From contig CAVUHL010000003.1 in assembly GCA_963741305.1 (NCBI GenBank), positions 4,588,001 through 4,652,000 on the forward strand: 64,000 nucleotides of DNA, written 5' to 3'. A program made the position numbers and the translations under genes. Each line of letters opens with the position of its first letter. The first letter of the stretch is position 1. The notes beneath the pieces are model-generated. The model ran no database searches. It saw only the letters and a list, made by a program, of their open reading frames with translations, and had not been told where the DNA came from. Below, one piece after another: positions 8,859-16,867 of this stretch. Source of the stretch: DATMER01 sp963741305 (GTDB taxonomy: Bacteria > Acidobacteriota > Thermoanaerobaculia > Multivoradales > UBA5704).

Positions 8859-9839
8859 ATGGCGGAAGCAGTACCTGGCTCCGGAGGGAGCTTCGAGGCG
8901 ATCAAGCAGCGGGTCCGCGCTGTCGCCCAGGTCTCGGCCTGGCCGCAGATGCTCCAGCTCATGGAGCGGGTGGGGCACCGGGAATCGCTCTCGGTCTGGG
9001 ACTATCCGTCCGCCGCGTGCGTTGCGGTTGGCGGCAAAGCCGAGGATGCCCTGCCCGGGTCAGCCGCCGTTTTCTGCTCGCTGATCAGCATCCACCTGGT
9101 CGACGACATGCTCGACGACGACCCCAAGGGGGATTACCACCGCCTCGGCGCCGGCCGGGCCGCCAACCTGGGGCTCGCGTTCCAGGCTGCAGGCCACCTC
9201 GTGATTGACGACCCAGGGGTCCACCCGAAGGTCCGCGCCGACCTGCACGCGGCGTTCGCCCGGATGTCCATCGCGACCTCGTTCGGCCAGGACATGGACT
9301 CCCGCGAGCTGCGCAGCGAGGAGGAGTACTGGCGCACGGTAGGCTCGAAGACGCCGCCGCTCTTCGGAGCCGCGTTCCGCATGGGCGCCCTGCTCGGCGG
9401 AACCACGGAGCCCACGATCGACGCGCTGGATGCCTTCGGCAGCGTGATGGGCCGGTTCGTCCAGGTCAGCGACGATCTGTCGGATGCCCTGGAGACCCCG
9501 GCCAAGGCCGATTGGGGCCGCCGGCCGAACAACCTCCCCATCCTCTATGCCATGACCGCCGACCACCCGGCGAGGGAGCGGTTCCTGGAGCTTTCGGTCC
9601 GCTCGGCGGACCCGGACGCCCTGGCCGAGGCCCAGCAGATCCTGCTGCGCAGCGGCGCCGTCAGCTACTGCGTGTTCAAGATGGTGGAGATTGCGGAAGA
9701 GGCGCGCAAGGCGCTGGCCGGCATCTCGCTGGTCGATGCCGAACCGGTGGAGAGGGTCTTCGCCGCGCACCTGCGGCCTCTGCACAAGATGCTGGAATCG
9801 GTAGGGCTGGAGGAGCCGGTGTCACTCGCGGTGGGATAG
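8859..9839 (+). CDS. ComQ-like isoprenyl transferase (polyprenyl synthase fold)
   Basis: A 326-aa all-helical class I isoprenoid enzyme. The first aspartate-rich motif is DDMLDDD (about residues 82-88) and the second is DDLSD (about 205-209), which together bind Mg-diphosphate. SKTPPLFGAAF (about 163-173) matches the KT-x-x-LF helix of the family. It lacks the usual GGKRLRP element of housekeeping prenyl synthases, as ComQ does. It sits between two short Trp-rich peptides and upstream of a ComP-like kinase, so peptide prenylation is the likely job. The start is ATG 8859 with GGAG about 10 nt upstream; a TTG at 8823 in the same frame lies inside the terminator hairpin. A terpene precursor synthase remains possible. 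Confidence 0.78.
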   Translation: MAEAVPGSGGSFEAIKQRVRAVAQVSAWPQMLQLMERVGHRESLSVWDYPSAACVAVGGKAEDALPGSAAVFCSLISIHLVDDMLDDDPKGDYHRLGAGRAANLGLAFQAAGHLVIDDPGVHPKVRADLHAAFARMSIATSFGQDMDSRELRSEEEYWRTVGSKTPPLFGAAFRMGALLGGTTEPTIDALDAFGSVMGRFVQVSDDLSDALETPAKADWGRRPNNLPILYAMTADHPARERFLELSVRSADPDALAEAQQILLRSGAVSYCVFKMVEIAEEARKALAGISLVDAEPVERVFAAHLRPLHKMLESVGLEEPVSLAVG

Positions 9840-10237
9840 GGGATGCCATGGGCTCCAAGCTTATCGTGGCACGGGGGCTGTCCGGCAGATCGCGGCTGGG
9901 GTGGCCGGATTGCGCATCGCAGCCCCCCCCGTGGCCTGGATGGTCCAGATCCGCCCGCAGGACCCCGCCCTCCGCTCACCGCTCTCCCTCTCCAAGCTCG
10001 CCCTTCGCCCGCTCGATCCAGACCCGCATCTCCCCCCGCCAGGGGCGGTATACTGCCTGGAACAAAACAGTGCAGACGGCCACATCTCCCTGCTGGGCCA
10101 TCCGGCTTCCCCTCAAGCCTCGACCGGGAAGCCCGCGTCAGCGCGCACGCCCTCCGCCTCCCCCCCGCCTGAAAGTCGACGTTCGTGGATGTCGGCCGTT
10201 CAAACATACGGAGGGGTACTCCCCAAGGAGGATTGAG
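9840..10237 (+). promoter_or_regulatory. 398-bp gap upstream of peptide 2 with candidate -10 box
   Basis: No gene is seen. A hairpin CCGCC-AGG-GGCGG (10036-10048) directly precedes TATACT (10049-10054), and the run TATACTGCCTG is repeated exactly at 10567 upstream of the kinase gene. No good -35 box is seen at the usual distance, so an activator may be needed; this is inference. The mRNA leader to the ATG at 10238 would be about 175 nt. Confidence 0.4.
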
Positions 10238-10453
10238 ATGTCGATTCATGATTTCCATTCGAAGCTCATGTCCGGGAAAGAAGAGAGCACGTTGTACGGA
10301 GGGCTGCGCCGCCTAATGGGCATCGCGAAGCCGGCCCTGGCATCGACCGAAGAAGCCGGCTGGACCTACTGGATGGAGGACAGCACGGAAAGCGGAACCG
10401 CCGAATCGGGTTGGGCCTGGAAGACAGGCGCCGAAGGCATGCAGGAGGCCTAG
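10238..10453 (+). CDS. ComX-like signal peptide precursor 2 (71 aa)
   Basis: A short peptide starting MSIHDFHSKL and ending with KTGAEGMQEA, behind a strong RBS (AAGGAGG, 7 nt spacing). Its first 26 residues align without gaps to the peptide at 8580, and Pro32 is also shared. It has four tryptophans: W42-T-Y-W45 matches the W-x-Y-W core of peptide 1, and a second block W59-A-W61 follows after a Ser/Thr/Glu/Gly-rich linker. The last Trp is 10 residues from the C-terminus (9 in peptide 1), followed by the shared G-M-x-E-A ending. It lies downstream of the ComQ-like gene and upstream of the ComP-like kinase gene. It may be a second signal or a variant precursor; modification is inferred. Confidence 0.7.
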   Translation: MSIHDFHSKLMSGKEESTLYGGLRRLMGIAKPALASTEEAGWTYWMEDSTESGTAESGWAWKTGAEGMQEA

Positions 10454-10491
10454 ATCGACAGCGCCGGCCGTCGTCCCTAGCGACATGAGCC

Positions 10492-10537
10492 GCGTCCGCG
10501 GGTGCAGAGGCTGCCTCTTTGCCAGACCCGCGGACGC
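10492..10537 (+). terminator. Strong hairpin after peptide 2
   Basis: A perfect 12-bp inverted repeat, GCGTCCGCGGGT (10492-10503) and ACCCGCGGACGC (10526-10537), enclosing a smaller GCAGAGGC/GCCTCTTTGC hairpin. It lies 39 bp after the peptide stop. The T-tract is weak, so it may act as an attenuator or an mRNA-stabilising end, mirroring the hairpin after peptide 1. Confidence 0.6.
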
Positions 10538-10566
10538 TCTCCGCCCCCATCGCACCGCCCCCCTGC

Positions 10567-10572
10567 TATACT
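10567..10572 (+). promoter_or_regulatory. Candidate -10 box of the hybrid kinase gene
   Basis: TATACT followed by GCCTG, the same 11-bp string as at 10049. It is 89 bp upstream of the kinase ATG. No convincing -35 box is seen. Confidence 0.35.
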
Positions 10573-10660
10573 GCCTGTAAAGCACGCCCCAAGTCGATCT
10601 CCTGCCAGGTAGCCCCGTGCCGGGACGGGTTCCGAGAGACCGGGCGCGCATTCCGAGCCC

Positions 10661-13600
10661 ATGGAAAGGCCGAGCCCTTTTGCGCTGAAGAAGAGCGACC
10701 TGCCGTGGGTCCTCGTGTCCCTGCTCGTCCTCGTGCCCTGCCTGTATTACCCATACGTGACCGTCACGAAGTCGCTGGACTTCAGCATGAACATGGAGTG
10801 GAAGGTCCTCTCCGCCCTCCCTTGCGAGCCGCATGAAGACTGCCTGAAGGTCAACGACCGGATCCTTGCCATCGGCAAGGTGACGTACGACATGTACGTC
10901 AAGAGCCGGGCGCTGTTGATCCTCGACGAGTTCGGGGACGACGGCATCGCGCCCGTGCGCCTCCTGCGCGATGGCCGGGAGATGACGCTGATGATCCGCA
11001 ACCAGCAGCAGGGGCAGCTGCGGGAGATTCCCGCGGGGGCGTTCTTCCCGACCGCCTTCTGGCTCATGGGCACGGTGGCGATCCTGTTCATGCGGCCGAA
11101 GGACGAGCGCTGGCTGGTGCTGATCCTGTTCAGCTACGTCACGGCCGTCTGGTTCGCCGCGGGTTTCGCCTCTTCGATGCGCGAGGGTTACTCCTCCGTC
11201 ATCTTCCATCTCGTCATCTGGGCGTTCCTGCCGCTGTCGCTCCACCTGCACCTGCTCCTGCCGAGCTCGCTGCTCAGCACCCGCCAGCGGCAATGGCTGC
11301 TGGGCCCCCTCTATGTGGCCACGCTGGCGGTGACGCTCCTGGATGTCTTCTTCGTGCTGGACCCGCTGCGCAACCTTTACCTGTGGACGACGCTCGCGGC
11401 CGTGCTGTCGTCCATAGGCCTCCTGGTCCTCCGCCTGTTCCTCCCCATCGAACCGGCGGCCAAGGTGGCCAACCGCGTGATGCTCTATGGCATCCTCCTG
11501 GGCCTGATCCCATTCTTTTTCATCTTCGCGATCATGCCTTACTGGATGATCCGGCTGTCGAACCTGTTCGAAGACTTCCGCGAGATCGGCCCATGGCTGC
11601 TCGGCCTCTCCGTGCTCTCGGTCCCCATCCTGCCGATGAGCTACCTCTACGCCATCTACAAGCACCACGTGGGCGAGCTGGAGCTCCGGGCCAACCGCCT
11701 GCTCGGCCTGTACAGCTTCGCGGTGCTCACCGTCACCAGCTACGTCACGGCGCTCTTCGCGGTCAGCAGCCTCTGGGCACCCATGAAGGGCTCGTACGTC
11801 ATCTCCATGCTCGGCTTGTCGCTGCTCTTCATCGGCCTGGTGCTGGTCCTCCGGGGACGCTTCCAGGCCCTCGTGGACCGCCACATCTTCGGCATCCGCC
11901 ACTCGCCCGACGAGGTGATCGACCTCGTCTCCGAACGCATCCCCACGGCCTTCGACCGCGCGGCCCTGGCGCGCGTGCTCACCGAAGAGATCCTCCCTTC
12001 GCTGCTGATCCGGCAATCGGCCCTCCACCTGCTCGAGAGGACGCCGGACGACGGGCTGGAAACCCTCTACGAGCAGGGGGTGCCGCCGGGCGATCCACTG
12101 GCGGCCGAGGAGCTGCGCGCCCTGCTCGGGCAGAGCGGCCGCTACCGCCATCCGCCGCGCCATGCCTGGTCGAGGTTCGACTGGGTCCGGCTGGTCACCC
12201 CGCTCACCTTCCAGGGCGAGACGGTCGGCGTCTGGCTCCTCGGCCGGCGCGACCCGGACGACCACTACCCCAGCGCGGAGATCCAGCTCCTCACCACCGT
12301 CGCCAACCAGATCGCCACGATGGTGGAAAACATCCGCCTCTACGAGCGTGCGCAGCAGGAGATCGCCCAGCGCAAGGCCGCCGAGGAGGAGATCCGGCGC
12401 AGCGAGGACCGCTTCCGCACCCTCTTCGAAGCCACTCTCGAAGGGATCGCGATCGTGCGCAACGGCACGATCCTGGAGGTCAATCACGCCCTGCTCGCCA
12501 TCTTCGGCTATGCGCCCGGGGAGCTGATCGGCCGCGAGCTCTCCGAGCTCGTCTCCGTGCCGGAGACCGGCCTCGACGACGTGCCGCGCGAGGGGCACGG
12601 CTTCCAGCGCGACGGCTCGGTCGTGGACATCGAGGTCGCCGGCAAGAAGTACGTCTTCCAGGGCGAGGACGTGACCGTGGTCGCCATCCGCGACATCGTC
12701 CAGCGCAAGCGCAACGAGGCCGAGAACAAGATGCTGCAGCGGCAGCTCCTGCTGTCGCAGAAGATGGAGGCGATCGGCCGCCTCTCCGCCGGCGTCGCCC
12801 ACGACTTCAACAACTGCCTGCTTGCCATCTTCGGCTACAACGACCTGATGCTCGACCGCTACCGGTCCGACCCGTTCCTGGTCCGCAACCTCAGCGGGGT
12901 CAAAGAGGCGGGACAGAAGGCCGCGGCCCTGACCAAGCAACTCCTCGCCTTCGCGCGCCGCCAGCCCATGGAGACCCGGGTGCTGGAGCTCAACCCGGTC
13001 ATCACCGGCCTGGAGAAGATGCTGCAGCGGCTCCTCGGCGAGGACATCCACCTGATCTCCGAGCTGGGCTCCGACCTCGGGCGCATCAAGGTCGATCCCG
13101 GCCAGATCGAGCAGGTGGTGGTGAACCTGGCGGTCAACGCCCGCCACGCCATGCCCACGGGCGGCAGGCTGACGATCCGGACCTCGGCAGTGAGGGCCGC
13201 GCCGGGCAATCCGGCTCCCCACGCCGACGTGCCGGCGGGCGCCTGGCTGCTGCTGTCGGTAGCAGATACGGGCATCGGCATGGACGCGGAGACCCAGGCG
13301 CGCGTGTTCGAGCCCTTCTTCAGCACCAAGGGGGAGGGCACCGGGCTCGGCCTCTCCATGGCCTACGGCATCGTCAAGCAGAGCGGCGGCCACATCTTCG
13401 TGGACAGCTCTCCGGGGGTTGGCGCGGTGTTCTCGATCTACCTCCCCTTGACCCAGGAGGCGGGCACCGTGGTGGCCGCGGCCGTCGCGGGCCTGGACGA
13501 CAGCGGCTCGGAGACGATCCTCCTGGTCGAAGATGAGGGCGAGGTGCGGCGGGTCCTCCACCAGATCCTCGTGGGCAAGGGCTACCGCGTCATCCAGGCG

Positions 13601-13885
13601 GAATCCGGCGACGAGGCCCTGGCCATGGCACGGATGTTCCGCGGCGTGATCCACCTCCTCCTGACCGACGTCACCATGCCGCAGATGAAGGGGCCGGAGC
13701 TCGCCACCCGCCTGGTTGCCGAGCGGCCGCAGACGCGGGTCCTCTTCATGTCCGGCTACAACGACGAGTCGCTCTCGGCCGAGGAGACCATCCTCCAGAA
13801 GCCGTTCGCCGCCCAGACCCTCACCCAGACGATCCGCTCGATCCTCGACGCCGAGGAAAGCCTCCCGAAATCAGCGACCGCCTGA
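10661..13885 (+). CDS. ComP-like membrane hybrid histidine kinase (TM-PDZ-TMs-GAF-PAS-HisKA-HATPase-REC)
   Basis: A 1074-aa sensor. TM1 (about residues 14-35) is followed by a roughly 90-residue extracytoplasmic PDZ-like loop (LKVNDRILAIGKVTYDMY, then VRLLRDGREMTLMI) and about nine more hydrophobic helices to about residue 405. This is the plan of Bacillus ComP, which has a PDZ-like loop after TM1, a TM bundle and then a cytoplasmic GAF region. Here come a GAF-like domain (about 430-560), PAS (about 580-685), HisKA with His in GVAHDFNN (about 712), HATPase (N-box VNLAVNARHAM, DTGIGM, GTGLGLS) and a C-terminal REC (LLVEDE, phospho-Asp in LLTDVTMP, about 1003). It is preceded by two ComX-like peptides and a ComQ-like enzyme, so it is the likely receptor. 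Its final codons overlap the convergent regulator gene by 15 bp. Confidence 0.88.
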   Translation: MERPSPFALKKSDLPWVLVSLLVLVPCLYYPYVTVTKSLDFSMNMEWKVLSALPCEPHEDCLKVNDRILAIGKVTYDMYVKSRALLILDEFGDDGIAPVRLLRDGREMTLMIRNQQQGQLREIPAGAFFPTAFWLMGTVAILFMRPKDERWLVLILFSYVTAVWFAAGFASSMREGYSSVIFHLVIWAFLPLSLHLHLLLPSSLLSTRQRQWLLGPLYVATLAVTLLDVFFVLDPLRNLYLWTTLAAVLSSIGLLVLRLFLPIEPAAKVANRVMLYGILLGLIPFFFIFAIMPYWMIRLSNLFEDFREIGPWLLGLSVLSVPILPMSYLYAIYKHHVGELELRANRLLGLYSFAVLTVTSYVTALFAVSSLWAPMKGSYVISMLGLSLLFIGLVLVLRGRFQALVDRHIFGIRHSPDEVIDLVSERIPTAFDRAALARVLTEEILPSLLIRQSALHLLERTPDDGLETLYEQGVPPGDPLAAEELRALLGQSGRYRHPPRHAWSRFDWVRLVTPLTFQGETVGVWLLGRRDPDDHYPSAEIQLLTTVANQIATMVENIRLYERAQQEIAQRKAAEEEIRRSEDRFRTLFEATLEGIAIVRNGTILEVNHALLAIFGYAPGELIGRELSELVSVPETGLDDVPREGHGFQRDGSVVDIEVAGKKYVFQGEDVTVVAIRDIVQRKRNEAENKMLQRQLLLSQKMEAIGRLSAGVAHDFNNCLLAIFGYNDLMLDRYRSDPFLVRNLSGVKEAGQKAAALTKQLLAFARRQPMETRVLELNPVITGLEKMLQRLLGEDIHLISELGSDLGRIKVDPGQIEQVVVNLAVNARHAMPTGGRLTIRTSAVRAAPGNPAPHADVPAGAWLLLSVADTGIGMDAETQARVFEPFFSTKGEGTGLGLSMAYGIVKQSGGHIFVDSSPGVGAVFSIYLPLTQEAGTVVAAAVAGLDDSGSETILLVEDEGEVRRVLHQILVGKGYRVIQAESGDEALAMARMFRGVIHLLLTDVTMPQMKGPELATRLVAERPQTRVLFMSGYNDESLSAEETILQKPFAAQTLTQTIRSILDAEESLPKSATA

Positions 13886-15388
13886 CTGGAACTTCAGCTC
13901 CGGGTCGTGCTGGGCCTTGCGGAGGAAGGCGACGAGCTTCTCGGCCAGATCGAGGGTGACCTTCTCCTGATCCGCGGCCTTGCGGAAGAGGGTCAGTGCC
14001 GCCATCGCCTCCGGCTGCACACCGTTGGACTGGAAGATCGGCGCCAGGTGGACGGCCAGTGTCTTGACCATGTCGGTGCGGCCCTGACCGAGGAAGACCA
14101 CCGCCAGCTCCAGGGTCACCAGGGCGGCGTCGAACCAGATCGTCCGCGAGACGAATTCCGCCCGCACCTGGGTCAGGAGGTCGATTCCCTGCTGGGTCCG
14201 TCCGAGGCCCGCGGCGATCCGGCCTTCGGCCCAGCGCAGGCGGATGCGGTCCAACTCCTTGCAGGACAGAAGCTTCACCTCGGGCAGCATCTCATCGGCT
14301 TCCTTGAAGCGCCCGATCTTGCTGAGGTAGTCCAGGAGATTGTGCCGGAGGCAGAGCCAGAGGCGCGGCTCGCGCTTCGGGTCGACGTGTGGCTCCGCCT
14401 CTTCGAGAGTGATGATGGCTGCATTGAGCTCATCCTGCTCCTCAAGGACCTTGGCCTTGTTGATCAGGAGCCGGCCTTTCATCTCCGGTCCCCCGGTCGC
14501 GAGCGCTTGGTCTACCAACGTTAGTGCTTCCGGAAGCAGCCGTTGAGCAGTCCGTAGAGAGGCTTTGAGGTGTAGAAGCCGAGCCTCGTCGAGCAGGTCT
14601 CCCGCGCAACCCTCACCGGCCTTCCATTCTTCGTCCGAGAGAATGAAGGACCGCTTGGCTTCTTCGAGATCGCCCTGTACCCGCTGAGCATTCCCGAGAA
14701 ATCCCAGCGCGTAGCCCCGGGACCTGGATCGCCGCGCCTTGTCCCCCGGTATCCGTTCTGCCACCTCCAGAGCCTCGCGAGCAAGCTCAAGGGCCGCGGC
14801 GGCACTGTCCGAAGACGCGGCTGCCGATTCATGGGCGAGCAGTTCCGAGAAGGCCCACGTCTGAAGCTCGGGCAGTTCGGCGATGATGGCGCTGCGCCCC
14901 TCGTACGGGTACTTCCGGATCCTTTCCCAGTGCTCCGCCGCCCTGGCCCGGTCTTCGGGGAACGGATGGCCTTTGGCGGAAGCTGCGGCGCACACCCGCT
15001 CCGACATCGGCTCCAGTCCGGCCAGAAGGGCAACCGCGTCCGTCAAACGGCTCACGGCGCTGCCCGCTTCCGCCGCCAGGCTCACGACCTGGGCGCGCAA
15101 CGGATCGGCAGAGCCGAACGAGGGCCGGCACCGGGGAGTAAGACGTAGCGCGGCGAAGAGTTCGTCAGCCCTGTCCAGGGCAGCCAGGCCGTAGTCGAGC
15201 GCATCCAGGAGGCGGAACAGGGTTGCAAGGTCGGGGACCTTCTTGCCCGCCTCGTATTGCGAGAGGGAGCTGCAGCTGACGTGTGCTTTCCGGGCCAGCT
15301 TGGACTGTCTCAGGTCTCGCGACTCCCTCAGAATGGCCAGCCTCCTTCCAAGAGCCTTTCCCAGGTCCGACGCATCCTCTCCTCTCAT
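13871..15388 (-). CDS. XRE-family HTH regulator with TPR-like C-terminus
   Basis: A 505-aa protein. The N-terminal Cro/C1 helix-turn-helix (about residues 10-70, LRQSKLARKAHVSCSSLSQYEAGKKVPDLATLF) is followed by some 430 residues of helical hairpins that read as degenerate TPR repeats (for example LELAREALEVAERI and LEEAKRSFILSDEEW). HTH plus TPR is the plan of RNPP-type peptide-binding regulators such as PlcR and Rgg, but also of many unrelated regulators. The gene is convergent with the hybrid kinase (15-bp overlap) and divergent from a small secreted peptide gene 241 bp away. The start at 15386-15388 has a GGAGGAGAG ribosome-binding site. A link to peptide sensing is inference. Confidence 0.75.
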   Translation of the reverse strand: MRGEDASDLGKALGRRLAILRESRDLRQSKLARKAHVSCSSLSQYEAGKKVPDLATLFRLLDALDYGLAALDRADELFAALRLTPRCRPSFGSADPLRAQVVSLAAEAGSAVSRLTDAVALLAGLEPMSERVCAAASAKGHPFPEDRARAAEHWERIRKYPYEGRSAIIAELPELQTWAFSELLAHESAAASSDSAAAALELAREALEVAERIPGDKARRSRSRGYALGFLGNAQRVQGDLEEAKRSFILSDEEWKAGEGCAGDLLDEARLLHLKASLRTAQRLLPEALTLVDQALATGGPEMKGRLLINKAKVLEEQDELNAAIITLEEAEPHVDPKREPRLWLCLRHNLLDYLSKIGRFKEADEMLPEVKLLSCKELDRIRLRWAEGRIAAGLGRTQQGIDLLTQVRAEFVSRTIWFDAALVTLELAVVFLGQGRTDMVKTLAVHLAPIFQSNGVQPEAMAALTLFRKAADQEKVTLDLAEKLVAFLRKAQHDPELKFQSGGR

Positions 15389-15629
15389 CTCTCCTCCAAT
15401 TCAGATCAGCGGCCTCACAGTTTCGTACAGAATGAACTTTTTCTACAAGAGCGGGGGTGCGCGCCGGGGTAATTTCGGAGCCGGGAGACCCATCCGGCGT
15501 CAATCGATTCCCCGGCAGGAACGATTGTTTCGCTTCCGGGCATCAAATGCGCGACACTTCCTCGCGCAGGGACGGCTCGCCCGGCCGCGACGGCCCGGGA
15601 TGGACGCCGTTCCGGAAGGGGATCTCTAA

Positions 15630-15908
15630 ATGCCTCGGATCGATGTCCGTCGTACGTTCGCAGTGCTGCTGCTCCTCCTGACCCTGGCGCCCGCGCTCTC
15701 CTGGGCCGGCCCGCGCGGGCCGGAGCCGCGGGAGGAAGCCGTGATGGGCAGGTTGCTGCCTAAACTGTGGAGCTTTGTGAAAGCCCTCTGGGAGGAAAAC
15801 GGAAGCTCGCTGGACCCGAACGGCCAGCCGCGGCCGAACGAGGGGAGCAGCCTCGACCCGAGCGGCAGCACGGCGGATGAGGGCTCCGACCTCGACCCGA
15901 GCGGCTAG
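15630..15908 (+). CDS. Small secreted peptide with C-terminal SLDP-type repeats
   Basis: A 92-aa protein with a clear signal peptide (MPRIDVRRTFAVLLLLLTLAP, cleavage near SWAG). The mature part has an amphipathic Trp-containing helix (LPKLWSFVKALWEENG) followed by three short repeats GSSLDPNG, GSSLDPSG and GSDLDPSG separated by polar linkers. The start codon is preceded by GGAAGGGG. It faces away from the XRE-TPR regulator gene, so the 241-bp gap between them could hold shared control sites; no clear promoter is seen there. Function unknown; a secreted signal or a cell-surface peptide is possible. Confidence 0.65.
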   Translation: MPRIDVRRTFAVLLLLLTLAPALSWAGPRGPEPREEAVMGRLLPKLWSFVKALWEENGSSLDPNGQPRPNEGSSLDPSGSTADEGSDLDPSG

Positions 15909-16016
15909 GCGCTGGTTTCCCTCGGGAAGACGAAGCTTCGGCATCGGGATAACAAACGCTTGACGGAAAGGGGTGGCCTCGACGCCGCCTCGGAGCTTCG
16001 GGAAGACTGCCGCTCG

Positions 16017-16274
16017 ATGAGCGACCTGATCCCCGACCTCGACCGCGCCCCCTACTCCGAAGCCCTGCGCCGAGCGCTCTATGACGCCGTGCGCCAGCTC
16101 CAGCTCCCGGAGCACTCCGAGCCGTTCCTCTTCCATGCCTGGGGCCGCTGGTTCGCGGTCTGGGAAGACCACAGCGAAGACAGCGACCACCTCCCCCCTC
16201 CCCGCCGGTGGGAGGTGGTGCGCATCCAGTCCGACCCCTCGCAGCCGGAAGGGATCATGCTCCATGAGGTCTAA
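16017..16274 (+). CDS. Hypothetical protein upstream of AbrB-like gene
   Basis: An 85-residue soluble protein (from MSDLIPDLD) of unknown function, with a Trp-rich middle (FHAWGRWFAVWEDH) and an acidic character. An in-frame TTG at 15960 would add 19 residues but has no RBS; the ATG at 16017 has a weak GGAAGA about 12 nt upstream. It overlaps the next gene by 11 bp, so the two are translationally coupled and probably work together, as in a regulator/partner pair. Confidence 0.55.
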   Translation: MSDLIPDLDRAPYSEALRRALYDAVRQLQLPEHSEPFLFHAWGRWFAVWEDHSEDSDHLPPPRRWEVVRIQSDPSQPEGIMLHEV

Positions 16275-16620
16275 ACGCCTCACCGTCCAGCGCGAAGGGA
16301 TCCTCACCCTGCCTCCCGAGGTCTGCGAAGCCGCGGGGCTCCGGCCGGGAGACATCCTGGCCGTGGAGGCCCAGGAAGAGTCCTTTGCCCTGGAGGTCTA
16401 CCGCGAGCTCCTCCACCTAGCGTGGGAGTACATGGGAGACTGTGCCCTCCGGGGTTTCGTGGCCGAGTTCCTGAGCCGCCCGCTCACCACACTGGAGCCC
16501 GGCGGCCACGTGCTCATCCCCGGAGAAGCCTTCCCGCTCCCCGAGGGAAGCGAGCTGAGCCTCTACGTCGACCAGCGGAGCGGCGGGAGCCATCTCTTGC
16601 ATCTCTTCCCCGTTCCGTAG
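16264..16620 (+). CDS. AbrB/SpoVT-like swapped-hairpin protein
   Basis: A 118-aa protein. The N-terminus (LTVQREGILTLPPEVCEAAGLRPGDILAVEAQE) matches the AbrB-type DNA-binding swapped hairpin, where a strand, a Pro-containing turn and a GLRPGD turn precede the second strand. The second half seems to hold another beta module (GGHVLIPGEAFPLPEGSELSLYVD) with an internal echo of the same pattern. AbrB-like proteins act as DNA-binding antitoxins or global regulators. The start ATG 16264 overlaps the preceding gene by 11 bp. The stop lies just before the second 21-bp repeat array. Confidence 0.65.
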   Translation: MRSKRLTVQREGILTLPPEVCEAAGLRPGDILAVEAQEESFALEVYRELLHLAWEYMGDCALRGFVAEFLSRPLTTLEPGGHVLIPGEAFPLPEGSELSLYVDQRSGGSHLLHLFPVP

Positions 16621-16623
16621 ACT

Positions 16624-16853
16624 CGGGAACGCCCCGAGTCGCTCGGGGAACGCTCCGCATTCCCCAGGGAACGCCCTGAGTTCCCCAGGGAACGCCCGAA
16701 GTTCCTCGGGGAATGCCCTGTGTTGCTCGGGGAATGCCCTGAATCCCTCAGGGAACGCCCCGCGTTCCTCGGGGAACGCCCTGAGTTCCTCGGGGAACGC
16801 CCTGCGTTGCTCGGGGAACGCCCTGAATCCCCCAGGGAATGCCCCGAGTTACT
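16624..16853. repeat. 21-bp tandem array B (11 units)
   Basis: Units start at 16624 (20 bp), then 16644, 16665, 16686, 16707, 16728, 16749, 16770, 16791, 16812 and 16833, all of 21 bp, with a partial unit from 16854. The core is CGGGGAACGCCCTGAGTTCC; dyads GTTCC-TCGG-GGAAC and TTCCCCAGGGAA form across unit boundaries. It fills the gap between two convergent genes and its partial unit ends close to the FRG gene stop (16868). The 7-codon period keeps several frames open, which explains spurious ORFs. Confidence 0.88.
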
Positions 16854-16867
16854 CGGGTGGCAGGTTT

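Noticed and set aside
8859..9839. Housekeeping polyprenyl diphosphate synthase
   Set aside because: It lacks the GGKRLRP element, has a DDMLDDD variant first motif, and is framed by two related peptide genes and a ComP-like kinase.
10313..13654. 1113-codon antisense ORF opposite the hybrid kinase
   Set aside because: Typical mirror ORF of a high-G+C gene, with D/E/R/A-rich composition and no motif; the kinase strand carries all recognised domains.
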